A stretch of 64,000 nt of DNA from a bacterium (GTDB lineage: Bacteria; Planctomycetota; Planctomycetia; Planctomycetales; Planctomycetaceae). The position numbers and the translations under genes are program-made. The stretch spans positions 1-64,000 of the forward strand of contig WGMU01000024.1 of assembly GCA_016124895.1 (NCBI GenBank), in the 5' to 3' direction. The notes beneath the pieces are model-generated. The model did no database searches, was not told where the DNA came from, and was given only the letters and a program-made list of their open reading frames with translations. Positions 27,180 to 37,481 of the stretch are shown here, in pieces. Numbering within the stretch: the first letter of the stretch is position 1; each line of letters begins with the position of its first letter.

Positions 27180-28454
27180 ATGACTCGCTCACTGCTCGTC
27201 GTCTCTGCGTTCACCTTACTCGTTTTGAGTCATTCGTCAGCAGACGCTGACTGGCCTGAATTTCGCGGCCCGGATCAGCAGGGCCATGCTCCCAATATCG
27301 GCCTGCCGGTTGAATGGAACGCTGATAAAAACGTCGAGTGGAAGACTGCGATTCCCGGTCTCGGCTGGTCGTCGCCGATCGTCCTCGATGGTCGTATCTA
27401 CCTGACGACCGCCGTCAGCGATGCTGGCTTTCGTGACCCGAATCAATCGCTGAGGGCACTTTGTCTGGACGCGAAGGACGGGGTGGTCCTCTGGGACATT
27501 GAGGTCTTCAAGCAGTCGTCCGAAGGCGCCTCCGTTGACCGCATTCACACCAAGAACAGTCAGGCCAGCCCGACGCCGATTACTGACGGGCAGCACATCT
27601 TCGTGCATTTCGGCACGCGCGGAACCGCGTGCCTGACTCCTGACGGCGACGTGGTCTGGAAAACCCGTGAGCTGAAGTACCAGCCGGTACATGGCAACGG
27701 TGGCTCGCCGATTCTGGTCGGCAATCAACTGATCATCGCCTGCGACGGAGGCGACGTTGAATATCTCGCCGCTCTCAACAAAAGCACAGGGCAGATCCTC
27801 TGGAAGCAGGATCGGACGGCGGACCATCTGAAGAAAAAGTTCTCGTTCACAACACCGCTGCTGATCGAAGTCAACGGTCAGTCACAGATCATCTCGCAGG
27901 GAACCGGAGCCGTTTACGCATACCGTCCTGACGGCAGCGTCATCTGGAAGGCCGACTACGGCGACGGCTACTCGATCATCCCGCGGCCGGTTTACGCGCA
28001 TGGACTCGTTTACGTCGGCAGTGGCTATGACCGGGCGAAACTGCTGGCGATCGATCCGACCGGCGAAGGTGATGTCACGGAAACTCACGTCAAGTGGATC
28101 ATGACAAAAGGCGCTCCGCATACGCCGTCGCCGCTGGTTGTCGGTGATGAACTCTACGTCGTCAGCGACAAAGGCATCCTGACCTGCCTCGACGCCGTCT
28201 CCGGCGAAGAGATCTGGCAGGAACGTCTCGGGGGCAACTTCTCGGCCTCGCCTCTGAGTGCCAATGGACTGATTTACCTGCAGAGTGAAAACGGCGAATC
28301 GATCGTTTTCCGCCCCGGCCGCACGTATCAGGAAGTCGCCCGCAACCGCCTGGAAAACGACGATGTTCGCACGTTTGCCTCGTATGCCGTCATCGACTCG
28401 TCATTTCTGATCCGTTCGGAAACGAGCCTGTTCCGCATCACCGTTGCCCGCTGA
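27180..28454 (+). CDS. Exported PQQ-type beta-propeller protein
   Basis: The 424-residue protein has a signal peptide (SLLVVSAFTLLVLSHSSADA) and opens with WPEFRGPDQQGHAPN, the usual start of planctomycete PQQ-like propellers. Repeated WD/PQQ-type blades follow (GKILWKQ-like, YIYLTTAVSDAG, SGEEIWQERLGGNFSASPL). It may assist outer-membrane assembly in the manner of BamB, or bind a substrate. No quinoprotein catalytic residues can be identified, so an enzymatic role is doubtful. It lies 30 nt after greA and 12 nt before the PhyH gene, so these may be cotranscribed. Confidence 0.85.
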   Translation: MTRSLLVVSAFTLLVLSHSSADADWPEFRGPDQQGHAPNIGLPVEWNADKNVEWKTAIPGLGWSSPIVLDGRIYLTTAVSDAGFRDPNQSLRALCLDAKDGVVLWDIEVFKQSSEGASVDRIHTKNSQASPTPITDGQHIFVHFGTRGTACLTPDGDVVWKTRELKYQPVHGNGGSPILVGNQLIIACDGGDVEYLAALNKSTGQILWKQDRTADHLKKKFSFTTPLLIEVNGQSQIISQGTGAVYAYRPDGSVIWKADYGDGYSIIPRPVYAHGLVYVGSGYDRAKLLAIDPTGEGDVTETHVKWIMTKGAPHTPSPLVVGDELYVVSDKGILTCLDAVSGEEIWQERLGGNFSASPLSANGLIYLQSENGESIVFRPGRTYQEVARNRLENDDVRTFASYAVIDSSFLIRSETSLFRITVAR

Positions 28455-28466
28455 AGACGCTGCGCC

Positions 28467-29303
28467 ATGTCAACTGACCTGAGCTTCAAAGCAGTTCCCG
28501 ATGAAGACGATCTCGCCGGCATGGAGCGGGACCTGCGCTTCTATCCGGGGCCTGTTACCGAACCCGTGGCAATGACGGCCGAGCAGGTCGAGCACTACAA
28601 CCGCGAGGGCTACGTCAGACCGTTCAATGTTTTTTCTGTGGAAGAGATCGGGGCGATCCGCAGCTACTTCGACGACCTGCTCGAACGAACGATCGCGGCC
28701 GGTGGTGACAGCTACTCGATCAGCACCGCGCATCTGAAGCATGGCCGCGTCTACGACCTTCTGACCGACCCGCGGATTGTTGCTCTCGTGCGTGACGTGC
28801 TGGGCAACGACGTCATCGGCTGGGGTTCGCACTTCTTCTGCAAGATGCCCCACGATGGTAAAGCCGTCACCTGGCATCAGGACGCCAGCTACTGGCCACT
28901 GACTCCATCGAAGGCCGTCACCGTCTGGCTGGCGATCGACGACGCGACCATTCAGAACGGCTGTATGAGGTTCATCAGCGGCTCGCACCTCTTTGGACAC
29001 ATGACGTACCGTCCCAGTGCCGATGACGAAGGCAACGTGCTCAACCAGACGATCGACAACGTCGAGCAGTACGGGACGGAAGTCGTCAACGAACTGAAAG
29101 CCGGCCAGGTCTCGCTGCACTCGGACCTGCTGCTGCACGGTTCGGAAGCCAACGATTCCGACAACCGCCGTTGCGCACTGACCATGCGTTACTGCACGCC
29201 CGACGTTCAGGCCGGCTCGAACTGGCACGCCAAGGGCATCGTCGTCAGCGGCAGTGATTTCTCAGGCAAATGGGCGAATCCGGCACGTCCGGACCGGGAT
29301 TAA
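28467..29303 (+). CDS. Phytanoyl-CoA dioxygenase (PhyH) family protein
   Basis: The 278-residue protein carries the Fe(II)/2-oxoglutarate dioxygenase triad: His137 and Asp139 (VTWHQDASYW) and His224 (LLLHGSEAND), with an arginine at 234-235 suited to bind 2-oxoglutarate. The family hydroxylates varied small molecules. The substrate here is unknown. No signal peptide is present. It follows the PQQ-propeller gene by 12 nt. Confidence 0.88.
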   Translation: MSTDLSFKAVPDEDDLAGMERDLRFYPGPVTEPVAMTAEQVEHYNREGYVRPFNVFSVEEIGAIRSYFDDLLERTIAAGGDSYSISTAHLKHGRVYDLLTDPRIVALVRDVLGNDVIGWGSHFFCKMPHDGKAVTWHQDASYWPLTPSKAVTVWLAIDDATIQNGCMRFISGSHLFGHMTYRPSADDEGNVLNQTIDNVEQYGTEVVNELKAGQVSLHSDLLLHGSEANDSDNRRCALTMRYCTPDVQAGSNWHAKGIVVSGSDFSGKWANPARPDRD

Positions 29304-29478
29304 AGACGCGTGCCTTTTTCTGTAGCGAATAGCACGACGTATTCCGGCTCGTGAAACGGTCAAAATTCTCGGCGAGTTTCACTGGGACAGCGAAGACGGA
29401 GTCTGGCAAACCTCGCTGGCGAGCAGGACTTCGAGGACAGTAACACGACTCTGGCAGACACCGTAACGGAACACAACG

Positions 29479-30807
29479 ATGACGCACTCACGCCGATCCT
29501 TCCTGGCCATTGCTCTGCTGATCGCATTGCTGCCGACGCTTTCAACGGGAACTTTGCGGGCGGCCGATCCGGCGTACTCGCTGAAGGTCGTCGCCGATCG
29601 TCCCGACGCGCTGTACGCGGTTGGTGATGAAGCCGCTTTCCTGATCTCGGTCACACGCGACGACCAGGCCGTGACTGACGGCAGCATTTCGTTTCTCGTC
29701 GATGACTTTCTGACTGGCGGCAAGGCGGCGGGACTGCCCGAAGGCAAACTGTCACCTGGCCTGGAGCCGGCTCGCGTCACGGTCAAAGGACGCAAGCCTG
29801 AATTCCTGCGCTGTCTGGTGACGTTTCAGCCATCCGCAGGCAAGGCGTTGCAGGCGACTGCTGGCGCCGGGTTCTCGCCGGAGAAGATCGGTCTGAGCCT
29901 GCCGGTGCCTGACGACTTCGACGAATTCTGGGCTGAGCAGAAACGGCAGCTTGCTGAGGTGCCGCAGAATCCGAAGCTGACTTCCGTCGAACACGCCGAC
30001 AAATCGCTGGCCTGCTTTGACGCACAGGTGCAGTGCCTCGGCGGGGCTCCGGTGTCGGGCTATTTCGCGAAACCGAAGGACGCGCAGGCAAAAAGTCTGC
30101 CGGCGATTCTGTGGGTGCATGGTGCCGGTGTTCGGAGTTCCGTGCTCGGCAGCGCGGTCAAGGGCGCGCAGGCCGGGTTCCTCTCGATGGATATCAACGC
30201 GCATGGTCTTCCTAACGGAAGGCCGAACGAGTTCTACGCCGAACAGAACACCGGGCCGCTGACCAATTACCGTCATGCCGGACGGGAAAGCCGGGACACG
30301 ATCTACTTCAAAGGGATGTTCCTGCGGCTGGTCCGAGCGATTGACTTCCTGACTTCCCAGCCGGAATGGGATGGCAAACACGTCGTCGTGATCGGTCACA
30401 GCCAGGGCGGCGGACAATCGCTGGCAGCCGGTGGCCTCGACGAACGAGTGACGCTTATTGCGCCCGGCGTGCCGGCCATCTGCGACCATTCCGGTACGGC
30501 CGCCAGCCGCGTCGACGGCTGGCCGAAACTCGTCCCAAACGGCCCCGACGGAAAGCCCGATCCGCAGATTCTGCAAGCCGCTCGCTACGTCGACGCGGTC
30601 AACTTTGCGACTCGCTGCAAAGCGGATGCGATCATGAGCGTCGGGTTTATCGACGCGGTCTGTCCGCCTTCAAGCTGTTACGCGGCCTACAACGCGCTGC
30701 GGGGTGAGAAGTCAATCATCACGGAACCACTGATGGGGCACGCTGCTCCGGCTCACATTCACGAGGCCTTTTTCGCCCGCGTGCTGGAGCACGTTGGAAA
30801 GAAGTGA
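29479..30807 (+). CDS. Exported acetyl-xylan-esterase-like alpha/beta hydrolase
   Basis: The 442-residue protein has a signal peptide (SFLAIALLIALLPTLSTGTL). Its alpha/beta hydrolase domain (about residues 140-440) resembles the AXE1/acetyl xylan esterase family. The nucleophile is Ser308 in VIGHSQGGGQS, an acid residue lies near FIDAVCPPSS, and a histidine lies in MGHAAPAHIHEAF. An N-terminal beta domain (residues 30-135) resembles carbohydrate-binding-like modules. It may remove acetyl groups from polysaccharides in the periplasm. A lone ATG with no strong Shine-Dalgarno is used. Confidence 0.85.
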   Translation: MTHSRRSFLAIALLIALLPTLSTGTLRAADPAYSLKVVADRPDALYAVGDEAAFLISVTRDDQAVTDGSISFLVDDFLTGGKAAGLPEGKLSPGLEPARVTVKGRKPEFLRCLVTFQPSAGKALQATAGAGFSPEKIGLSLPVPDDFDEFWAEQKRQLAEVPQNPKLTSVEHADKSLACFDAQVQCLGGAPVSGYFAKPKDAQAKSLPAILWVHGAGVRSSVLGSAVKGAQAGFLSMDINAHGLPNGRPNEFYAEQNTGPLTNYRHAGRESRDTIYFKGMFLRLVRAIDFLTSQPEWDGKHVVVIGHSQGGGQSLAAGGLDERVTLIAPGVPAICDHSGTAASRVDGWPKLVPNGPDGKPDPQILQAARYVDAVNFATRCKADAIMSVGFIDAVCPPSSCYAAYNALRGEKSIITEPLMGHAAPAHIHEAFFARVLEHVGKK

Positions 30808-30882
30808 TCCAGCGCATCTCGCCGCGTTTTCCTGTGTGGCAGGCTTAGTTTGTCAGCGCAGCATCGCGACCGGGAGAACTGA

Positions 30883-31140
30883 ATGGTTTCCGTGCCGACA
30901 AAATGGAAGCTGGCTGCCGCACTCTTCTGCCTGACGCTGGGCGGACTCTGCTTCGCGGCCTTCCTCGCGGTAGCTCGACAACGACTCGAGCATCCGAACG
31001 GGCAGACAGTTGGGCTCAACGACATCACCTGGGTGGCAGAGACTGGAAGTCTTCTGCTCTTCTGCGGACAGACCATTCTCTTCTACGAATTGCTAACAGT
31101 CGCAATCCGAGGATTTAAACGCTGGCGAAGGCGAGCTTAA
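30883..31140 (+). CDS. Small two-pass membrane protein
   Basis: The 85-residue protein has two hydrophobic segments (LAAALFCLTLGGLCFAAFLA and SLLLFCGQTILFYELLTVAI) and a basic C-terminus (RGFKRWRRRA), consistent with an inner-membrane protein with both ends inside. No family is recognised. Its stop codon overlaps the stop of the convergent lipoprotein gene by four bases. Confidence 0.6.
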   Translation: MVSVPTKWKLAAALFCLTLGGLCFAAFLAVARQRLEHPNGQTVGLNDITWVAETGSLLLFCGQTILFYELLTVAIRGFKRWRRRA

Positions 31141-31637
31141 TCGTGCTTCGTCGCGCCGCACCCGGCGCCGCAACTCGCCGAGCAGACGTGGACCCTGGTC
31201 ATCGTGAACGTGCCGTGGTCGCAGTTGTCAGCTTCGTAGTGAGCCTCGAAGTTTGTCGGCGTGGCCGTGCCGGTGTAGACATAATTGCCGCCCGCCAGCC
31301 AGCCAAGGTCCTGTTCACCGCTGAACTGGTAGATGTGGCCGTCGTCGGTGACCAGCAGCGGCATCTCGAACTCGAACGGGATCACCGCCGCATAGGTCGC
31401 GTGAAAGTGAGCGTTGTAGTAACCGTCGCCTTCCTTGGTGACGATCGCCCGCAGGTCGCCGTGATGGCCGTTGTGGTCGCTCTGCCAGGTGCCTTCCCAG
31501 CAGCCCGCCAGCTCATGCTCCGGATACGAATAGCTGCAGGCGGACTGCCATTCACGATCAAACGCGCAGCCGGTCAGTGAGCACAGACCGACAGACAGCA
31601 GCAGACAGGCGACGCGGTTAAGGCGAAGTTCACTCAT
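31137..31637 (-). CDS. Lipoprotein of unknown function
   Basis: The 166-residue protein has a lipoprotein signal (VACLLLSVGLCSLTGC) with the lipobox cysteine directly after LTG. The mature part is beta-rich (CWEGTWQSDHNG, YYNAHFHATYAAVI, MPLLVTDDGHIYQFSGEQDL) and cysteine-rich at the end (VCSASCGAGCGATKHD). Such architecture suggests a small lipocalin-like or DUF-type envelope domain. The start is the ATG at 31637. An upstream extension of the frame lacks any signal. Confidence 0.8.
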   Translation of the reverse strand: MSELRLNRVACLLLSVGLCSLTGCAFDREWQSACSYSYPEHELAGCWEGTWQSDHNGHHGDLRAIVTKEGDGYYNAHFHATYAAVIPFEFEMPLLVTDDGHIYQFSGEQDLGWLAGGNYVYTGTATPTNFEAHYEADNCDHGTFTMTRVHVCSASCGAGCGATKHD

Positions 31638-31977
31638 GACAGAATTCGCGAGCGGAGATTGCAAGGACACTCGACGGGCCTCACGACCATGCGAGCGGTC
31701 CGGACGTCTTGCCTGAAAGACTTCGATCGAACCGACTCGACGCGATGCTCCAGCAATGCCTGTCGAATCGGCAGGGTCTACCTGGTTTTCCTGGCCGTCC
31801 GATCCTTCGGATGTTTCCTTCTCAGGCCACAATTTCGCTCATTTCGGCAATTGACGGTCCCGTTCTGGATCGGTCACGATCCCGTGTCGCTCGCGGGTCG
31901 ATCTGAAGAGAAGCTGCCTTGCGTCTGCGAATTCGCCACGACATCTGCCCTCTGCCGGGGTCCCGAGGTCTCCTCAC
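31638..31977. other. Divergent intergenic region, no gene seen
   Basis: About 340 bases lie between the lipoprotein start and the ExbD start. Frames here look like chance. No ExbB gene, which would be expected beside ExbD, could fit in this space. It probably holds the two divergent promoters. Confidence 0.5.
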
Positions 31978-32400
<423 letters not shown>

Positions 32401-32408
32401 TCGCCAGA

Positions 32409-34688
32409 ATGCTCGCTGCAATCCCACTTGTTGAATGGCTGGCTGAAACGTGCGACACCAGTGTCCGCACCGTCGAGCTGGCTTTGTGGGCTTCGCTGCT
32501 GTCCGGGCTACTGTTTGCGACCGCGAATTTCATTCTGATGATGGTGACCCGCTGGGGCGACAGCGATCCGACAAAGAAAGCGTTCATGTTTTCGGTGCTG
32601 GTGCATCTGTCGCTGGCGTTTGGAGCCGTCGCCGTCACGCCGCCGCAGCCGACTGTCGAAGCGAGCATCGAACCACCGCCGAAAGCGTTTGAGATCCGTG
32701 TCGAGAGCGAAGAACAGGTCGAACTCGAACAGAAAGGCAACACACGCATCTGGGAACAGTTGCCCGAGAATCGTGCCCGGCTGCTCAGTCGCACCGAGCG
32801 GTCACCGCTTGAGTTTCAACCACTGCAGGGGCCGGAGCGGACGGCCGAACCGTTGACGACGCCGGACATCGTTGTCCCTGAGTTGCCGGAACTTCCTGAG
32901 CAGAACGTCGCCCGGCCGGAAGCTCAGCAGATGGCTGACCTGGGCGAAAAGATCGAGTCGGTCGCTCCGCTGAGAATTGACGATACGTCAGCCGAGGCAC
33001 GACCGGACATCAACGTGCCGTCGATGTCGCCGTTGCGTCGCCGGGAACTCAACAGCGGACTCGTTGAAGATGTCACGATCAATCGGACGCCGACTCGCGG
33101 TTCAGTTGACCAGATTGACCCGAAGTTTGATACACAGCGAGAACTGGTGAAGCTCGACACGCCGAGCGATCCGTCGGCGTTTCTGCAGAAGGTCGAGTCT
33201 GGTGATTCCGTCCGACGACTCAGCGGACCGGCACCGGCAGAGTTGCCTGACGAGACTCCGGGGACAAAGACGCCGGAAACGACCGACGATTCGCAGTCGG
33301 GCTCGGTCGGACCGCCGACGTTTACACGGCTGAGGACGCGCACGCCGAAGATGGAAGCACTCGGCGGCGTCGAACGTTTTAAACCGGACCTGACACCGCA
33401 GACGCCGCTGCCGATTCCCGGACCGGCCATCGCGATGCGCGACGGTGTGCCGTCAGCTTTCCCTAAAGACGGCCTGGAACCGAATGCCGTGCGTCCGAAC
33501 TTCGATCCGATCGATGTCAAGGCGACGACGAAAATCCCGCCGACGTACCGGCTACGGAGTCTCGCGAAACGTCAGGAGATCGCTCGCCAGTACGGCGGCA
33601 CTGACGCGTCGGAGAAGGCCGTCGAGGGCAGTCTGCGCTGGCTGGTTCTGCATCAGAGCCCCGATGGCCGCTGGGACGCCGACGGCTTCATGTCGATGTG
33701 CCCGGACGGCGATCGCTGCACGGGACGCTCAGGGTTGGTCAAGATCGACGAGGAAAATGTCGACCGCCAGAACGCCGGAATACACGCCGACGCGGGCGTC
33801 ACCGGGCTGACGATTCTGGCGTTCCTGGGCGCCGGGTACACACACGAGGAAGGCCAGTACGCCGATCAGGTCGACCGGGCGCTGAACTGGCTGGTCCGGC
33901 AGCAGGAGTCCGACGGCTTTCTCGGCGGCGACGCGACTCGTTACGCCCGCATGTACTGCCACGCGATCGCCACTTACGCACTCGCCGAAGCACTCGGCAT
34001 GCAGACGGACCGAACGAACGACGCACGACTGCGGATTCCGCTCGAAAAAGCCATCGCGTACATCATTGACGCTCAGAACCAGACGGACGGCGGCTGGCGA
34101 TACCTCAAAGGCCAGAAGAGCGATATGAGTATGTTCGGCTGGCAGCTCATGGCGCTGAAGAGCGCCGAGATCGCCGGCATCCCGACGCCGCCAAAGACGC
34201 GCGAGCTGATGATTCAGTTTCTGAAGGACCGTAGTCTGGGCAATCGGAAAGGCCTGGCCTCTTACCGTCTACTCGAGCCCGAATTCCCACCGTTGCCGCC
34301 GACGCCGTCCATGACTGCCGAAGCACTGTTCTGCAAGCAGATGCTCGGCATCGCGCGGACGAATCCGCAGAGCCTGGAAGCCGTCGAGTTCCTGCAGGCA
34401 CGACTGCCCAGCCGCCGTCAGGAAGACCTTTACTTCTGGTACTACGGCACGCTGGCGATGTATCAGTATGGCGGCGACGGCTGGCAGGCCTGGAACAACT
34501 CGCTGCGTGACCTGCTGGTCGCCGACCAGCGTCTGAGCACACACGCCATCGGAAGCTGGGACCCAAAAGCTCCCTGGGGACCGTACGGCGGCCGGGTCTT
34601 CTCAACGGCCGTCAGCACGCTCTGCCTCGAAGTCTACTACCGCTTCCTGCCGCTCTATCAGGTCGGGGACGACGTGCTGAATCGGTAG
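32409..34688 (+). CDS. TonB-like/prenyltransferase-squalene-oxidase repeat fusion protein
   Basis: The 759-residue protein has one or two N-terminal membrane segments. The second (KKAFMFSVLVHLSLAFGAVAV) contains Ser62-xxx-His66, the SxxxH arrangement that TonB uses to contact ExbB/ExbD. A proline- and charge-rich periplasmic stretch follows to about residue 380 (VVPELPELPEQ, PLPIPGP). The C-terminal domain (about 395-750) is an alpha/alpha-barrel of prenyltransferase/squalene-oxidase repeats (SLRWLVLHQSPDGRWDADG, ALNWLVRQQESDGFLGGD, AIAYIIDAQNQTDGGWRYLK). It is unlike cytoplasmic squalene-hopene cyclase and should sit in the periplasm. The role is unknown. Coupling to the ExbD motor is inferred from position and motif. 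Confidence 0.78.
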   Translation: MLAAIPLVEWLAETCDTSVRTVELALWASLLSGLLFATANFILMMVTRWGDSDPTKKAFMFSVLVHLSLAFGAVAVTPPQPTVEASIEPPPKAFEIRVESEEQVELEQKGNTRIWEQLPENRARLLSRTERSPLEFQPLQGPERTAEPLTTPDIVVPELPELPEQNVARPEAQQMADLGEKIESVAPLRIDDTSAEARPDINVPSMSPLRRRELNSGLVEDVTINRTPTRGSVDQIDPKFDTQRELVKLDTPSDPSAFLQKVESGDSVRRLSGPAPAELPDETPGTKTPETTDDSQSGSVGPPTFTRLRTRTPKMEALGGVERFKPDLTPQTPLPIPGPAIAMRDGVPSAFPKDGLEPNAVRPNFDPIDVKATTKIPPTYRLRSLAKRQEIARQYGGTDASEKAVEGSLRWLVLHQSPDGRWDADGFMSMCPDGDRCTGRSGLVKIDEENVDRQNAGIHADAGVTGLTILAFLGAGYTHEEGQYADQVDRALNWLVRQQESDGFLGGDATRYARMYCHAIATYALAEALGMQTDRTNDARLRIPLEKAIAYIIDAQNQTDGGWRYLKGQKSDMSMFGWQLMALKSAEIAGIPTPPKTRELMIQFLKDRSLGNRKGLASYRLLEPEFPPLPPTPSMTAEALFCKQMLGIARTNPQSLEAVEFLQARLPSRRQEDLYFWYYGTLAMYQYGGDGWQAWNNSLRDLLVADQRLSTHAIGSWDPKAPWGPYGGRVFSTAVSTLCLEVYYRFLPLYQVGDDVLNR

Positions 34689-34772
34689 GCATCGTTCGTC
34701 GGTCACGAGAAGCTCACAGTTGACCGTTATCCGGTAGTTCGTCTTCCAAGTCGCCGAGTTCTCGCAAGTCGC

Positions 34773-34846
34773 GTAGGGTGCGTGGAGCGCAGCGGAACAC
34801 ACCGTCAAGGTAAATGGTGCGTTCCGCTGCGCTCCACACACCCTAC
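34773..34846. repeat. GTAG-headed inverted repeat between convergent genes
   Basis: The arms 34773-34803 and 34816-34846 are inverted repeats pairing at 29 of 31 positions, starting GTAGGGTG on the left and ending CACCCTAC on the right, with a 12-nt loop. It lies between the stop of the fusion gene (34688) and the stop of the DUF1501 gene (34856), where it could act as a bidirectional terminator. It shares the GTAGGGTGCG head with the repeat at 23778. Confidence 0.85.
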
Positions 34847-34855
34847 AGTTTCAGA

Positions 34856-36340
34856 CTACGCCAGAACGCCAGAGACGGCTTCGCCATGGACGTCGGTCAG
34901 GCGGTAATGGCGACCCTGGAATTTGAAGGTCAGGCGGGTGTGGTCGATGCCGAAGAGATGCATCAGTGTGGCCTGCAGGTCGTGGACGTGGACCTTGTCG
35001 CGGACGATGTTGTAGCCGTACTCGTCGGTCTGCCCGTACGTGCTGCCGGCTTTAACTCCGCCGCCAGCCATCCAGATTGAATAACAGTACGGGTGATGGT
35101 CGCGGCCATGTGTCTTCGGGTTGTTGATGTCGCCCTGGCCGAACGGAGTCCGGCCGAACTCGCCGCCCCAGATGATCAGCGTGTCTTCGAGCAGTCCACG
35201 CTGCTGCAGATCCTTGACCAGCGCTGCTGACGGCTGGTCCGTGTCCTTGCACTGCTCTTCAAGCTGCGTCGGCAGGTTCGAGTGCTGGTCCCAGCCGGAG
35301 TGCATCAACTGGATGAACCGGACGCCTCGTTCGGCCAGACGCCGAGCCAGCAGGCAGTTGGACGCGAATGTGCCCTTCTGTGTGACCTGCGGACCGTACA
35401 GGTCGAGGATGTGCTTCGGTTCCGTCGAGATATCGACGGCCTCGGGCATCGCGGCCTGCATTCGGAAGGCCATTTCGTACTGAACGATCCGCGTCTGGAT
35501 TTCCGGATCGCCGACCTGCTCGAACTTCTGCTGATTCAGTTCAGCGACGCTGTCGAGCAGCTTGCGGCGAAAGTCGCGTGAGATGCCGTTCGGGTCTTTC
35601 AGATACAGCACCGGGTCACCGGTCTGGCGAAACTTCACGCCCTGGAACTTCGATGGCAGAAATCCGCTGCCCCAGTAGAAATCGTAAAAGAGCTGCCCGC
35701 AGGTGCCTTCCCGGTCGCGCGATGTCATCACACAGTAGGTCGGTAGATTGTCGTTGCTGCTGCCCAGCCCGTACGACAGCCACGCTCCGGCACTGGGCCG
35801 ACCGGGTTGCTCTGCACCTGTCAGTAGAAACGTCATCGCCGGCGCATGATTGACCGCCTCGGTTTTCATCGAGTGGATCATGCAGATGTCGTCAGCGATC
35901 GACGCGGTGTGCGGCAGGAAGTCGTTTATCCAGCGGCCGCATTCGCCGTGCTGATGAAACGGGGCGCGCGAACCGAGACACGGCTTGCCCTTTCCCTGCG
36001 TCATCGTCGAGAGCTTCTGGCCCTGGTGAATCGACTCAGGGATCTCTTCGCCGCGATGTTTATCGAGCAGCGGTTTGTAATCGAACAGGTCGACGTGCGA
36101 GGGCGCTCCGGACATCATCAGCCAGATCACGCGTTTGACTTTCGGCGGAACGTGCGGCAGGCCGTCGAGACCTCGATAGCCACCGTCTGCCAGCGCCGAG
36201 TTGTCTCCGCCCGCCGCATCCGCATCACGACCGAGCAGACTGGCGAGCGCCAGCGATCCGACACTGACGCCGGACGCTCCCAGAAATGAGCGGCGCGTTT
36301 GCGCGAGCAGGCGGTCGGCGAAAGGTGACGCCATCGTCAC
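34856..36340 (-). CDS. DUF1501 protein, Tat-exported
   Basis: The 494-residue protein has a twin-arginine signal ([20 protein letters not shown]) and the DUF1501 features: [39 protein letters not shown], and [20 protein letters not shown] near the end. The fold is sulfatase-like without the formylglycine site. Usually DUF1501 genes pair with PSCyt/PSD1 proteins. Here it instead follows the TatD-like gene, whose TGA overlaps the GTG at 36340. An ATG at 36334 is an alternative start. It is probably periplasmic, and the substrate is unknown. Confidence 0.92.
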   Translation of the reverse strand: MTMASPFADRLLAQTRRSFLGASGVSVGSLALASLLGRDADAAGGDNSALADGGYRGLDGLPHVPPKVKRVIWLMMSGAPSHVDLFDYKPLLDKHRGEEIPESIHQGQKLSTMTQGKGKPCLGSRAPFHQHGECGRWINDFLPHTASIADDICMIHSMKTEAVNHAPAMTFLLTGAEQPGRPSAGAWLSYGLGSSNDNLPTYCVMTSRDREGTCGQLFYDFYWGSGFLPSKFQGVKFRQTGDPVLYLKDPNGISRDFRRKLLDSVAELNQQKFEQVGDPEIQTRIVQYEMAFRMQAAMPEAVDISTEPKHILDLYGPQVTQKGTFASNCLLARRLAERGVRFIQLMHSGWDQHSNLPTQLEEQCKDTDQPSAALVKDLQQRGLLEDTLIIWGGEFGRTPFGQGDINNPKTHGRDHHPYCYSIWMAGGGVKAGSTYGQTDEYGYNIVRDKVHVHDLQATLMHLFGIDHTRLTFKFQGRHYRLTDVHGEAVSGVLA

Positions 36341-37143
36341 ACCCCCTCGATGCGGAAGTTCGGCGACTGGCCCAGGAACTGTTTCGGGTTCTCCAGCGAG
36401 ACCCGATTAACGGTGTCGGGCGAGTGGCCACGGCGTTTCATTTCGAGTCGCGCTTTCGGCACGGCCAGCGGATCGCTGATGCCCCAATCGCCGGCCGAGT
36501 TCATCCACAGCCGCTCGGTGCCATACATCTCGATGATGTCAGCGGCTCGCTGCGGCGTGCATTTCGTGTCGGGGTACAGCGTCATGCCGGCCCAGAAGCC
36601 GCGGTCGAGCACCTCCGCAACGGTGTGCTCTTCGACATGGTCGATCAGCACGCGGCCCGGATCGATCGAGCTGGCGGCGATCGCGTCCATGATGATCCGC
36701 GTGCCCTTGAGCTTGTCTTCCAGATGCGGCGTGTGAACCAGGACAAGCTGATTGTGCTGCTCGGCCAGCGCGATGTGTTCTTCGAGAATCGTCAGCTCGT
36801 TCTTTGTGTTTTTGTTGAGGCCGATCTCGCCAATGCCCAGCACGGTGCCGCACTTCAGAAAGTCCGGGATCAGTGAGATGACTTCGCGGGCGAAGCCGGG
36901 GTCGTCGGCTTCCTTCGGATTGATACACAGCCAGGTGAAGTGCTGAATGCCGAACTGGGCGGCGCGGCGCGGTTCGTATTCGGTGAGCTGCCGGAAGTAA
37001 TCGAAGAAGCCCTGCGCGGACGAGCGATCGAAGCCAGCCCAGAACGCGGGTTCGGTGATCGCGATACAGCCAGCCTGAGCCATGCGCTGATAATCGTCGG
37101 TCGTGCGCGAGACCATGTGGATGTGCGGATCGATGTAGCTCAT
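36337..37143 (-). CDS. TatD-type metal-dependent hydrolase (EboB-like)
   Basis: The 268-residue protein has the TatD/amidohydrolase metal motifs: [13 protein letters not shown] near the N-terminus, [26 protein letters not shown] and, late, [13 protein letters not shown]. The shape of the sequence ([25 protein letters not shown]) is closer to the TatD protein of the ebo cluster (EboB) than to classical TatD. The other ebo genes are not beside it. It begins with an ATGA overlap with the small upstream gene and ends overlapping the DUF1501 start, so all three form one translationally coupled operon. Confidence 0.83.
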   Translation of the reverse strand: MSYIDPHIHMVSRTTDDYQRMAQAGCIAITEPAFWAGFDRSSAQGFFDYFRQLTEYEPRRAAQFGIQHFTWLCINPKEADDPGFAREVISLIPDFLKCGTVLGIGEIGLNKNTKNELTILEEHIALAEQHNQLVLVHTPHLEDKLKGTRIIMDAIAASSIDPGRVLIDHVEEHTVAEVLDRGFWAGMTLYPDTKCTPQRAADIIEMYGTERLWMNSAGDWGISDPLAVPKARLEMKRRGHSPDTVNRVSLENPKQFLGQSPNFRIEGV

Positions 37144-37481
37144 AGCGAGCCTCCTTCCGCACCGGCGACTGCGCTTGCGACGATACTCTGCGGAGCGCCG
37201 CTGGCCCCCTTCATGCCTTCGGCCGACTGCGGCATGTCAGTCGAATGATCGCTGAGCAGTTCCAGAACGCGACGCGCCCGCTGTGGCTGACCGTCCGTCA
37301 GCACGGCGAGGCAGCGAGTGAAGGCGACGTCTCGGAAGTCGGTCTCGTCGCTGTCGGGCTGCGCCCGGTCGAGCCGGTCAAGATAAGCAGCGATGTCGAG
37401 CAGCTTGGCTCGGTGCTCAAGAAAGTACGCATTGATGACCTGCATGCGCGTCCGCGGGCAGGAGTAAGTCGAGTTGGTCAT
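37140..37481 (-). CDS. Small protein of unknown function, first in TatD/DUF1501 operon
   Basis: The 113-residue protein is helical ([40 protein letters not shown]) with a low-complexity, alanine/glycine-rich tail. No signal peptide is seen. The ATG at 37481 is preferred to that at 37493 because AGGG lies at a good spacing. It ends in an ATGA overlap with the TatD-like gene, which suggests it works with that hydrolase, perhaps as a subunit, but the family is not recognised. Confidence 0.6.
   Translation of the reverse strand: MTNSTYSCPRTRMQVINAYFLEHRAKLLDIAAYLDRLDRAQPDSDETDFRDVAFTRCLAVLTDGQPQRARRVLELLSDHSTDMPQSAEGMKGASGAPQSIVASAVAGAEGGSL

Noticed and set aside
31659-31977. Frame upstream of exbD as a possible exbB
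   Set aside because: Too short, lacks the ExbB membrane segments, and its translation is arginine- and cysteine-rich noise.
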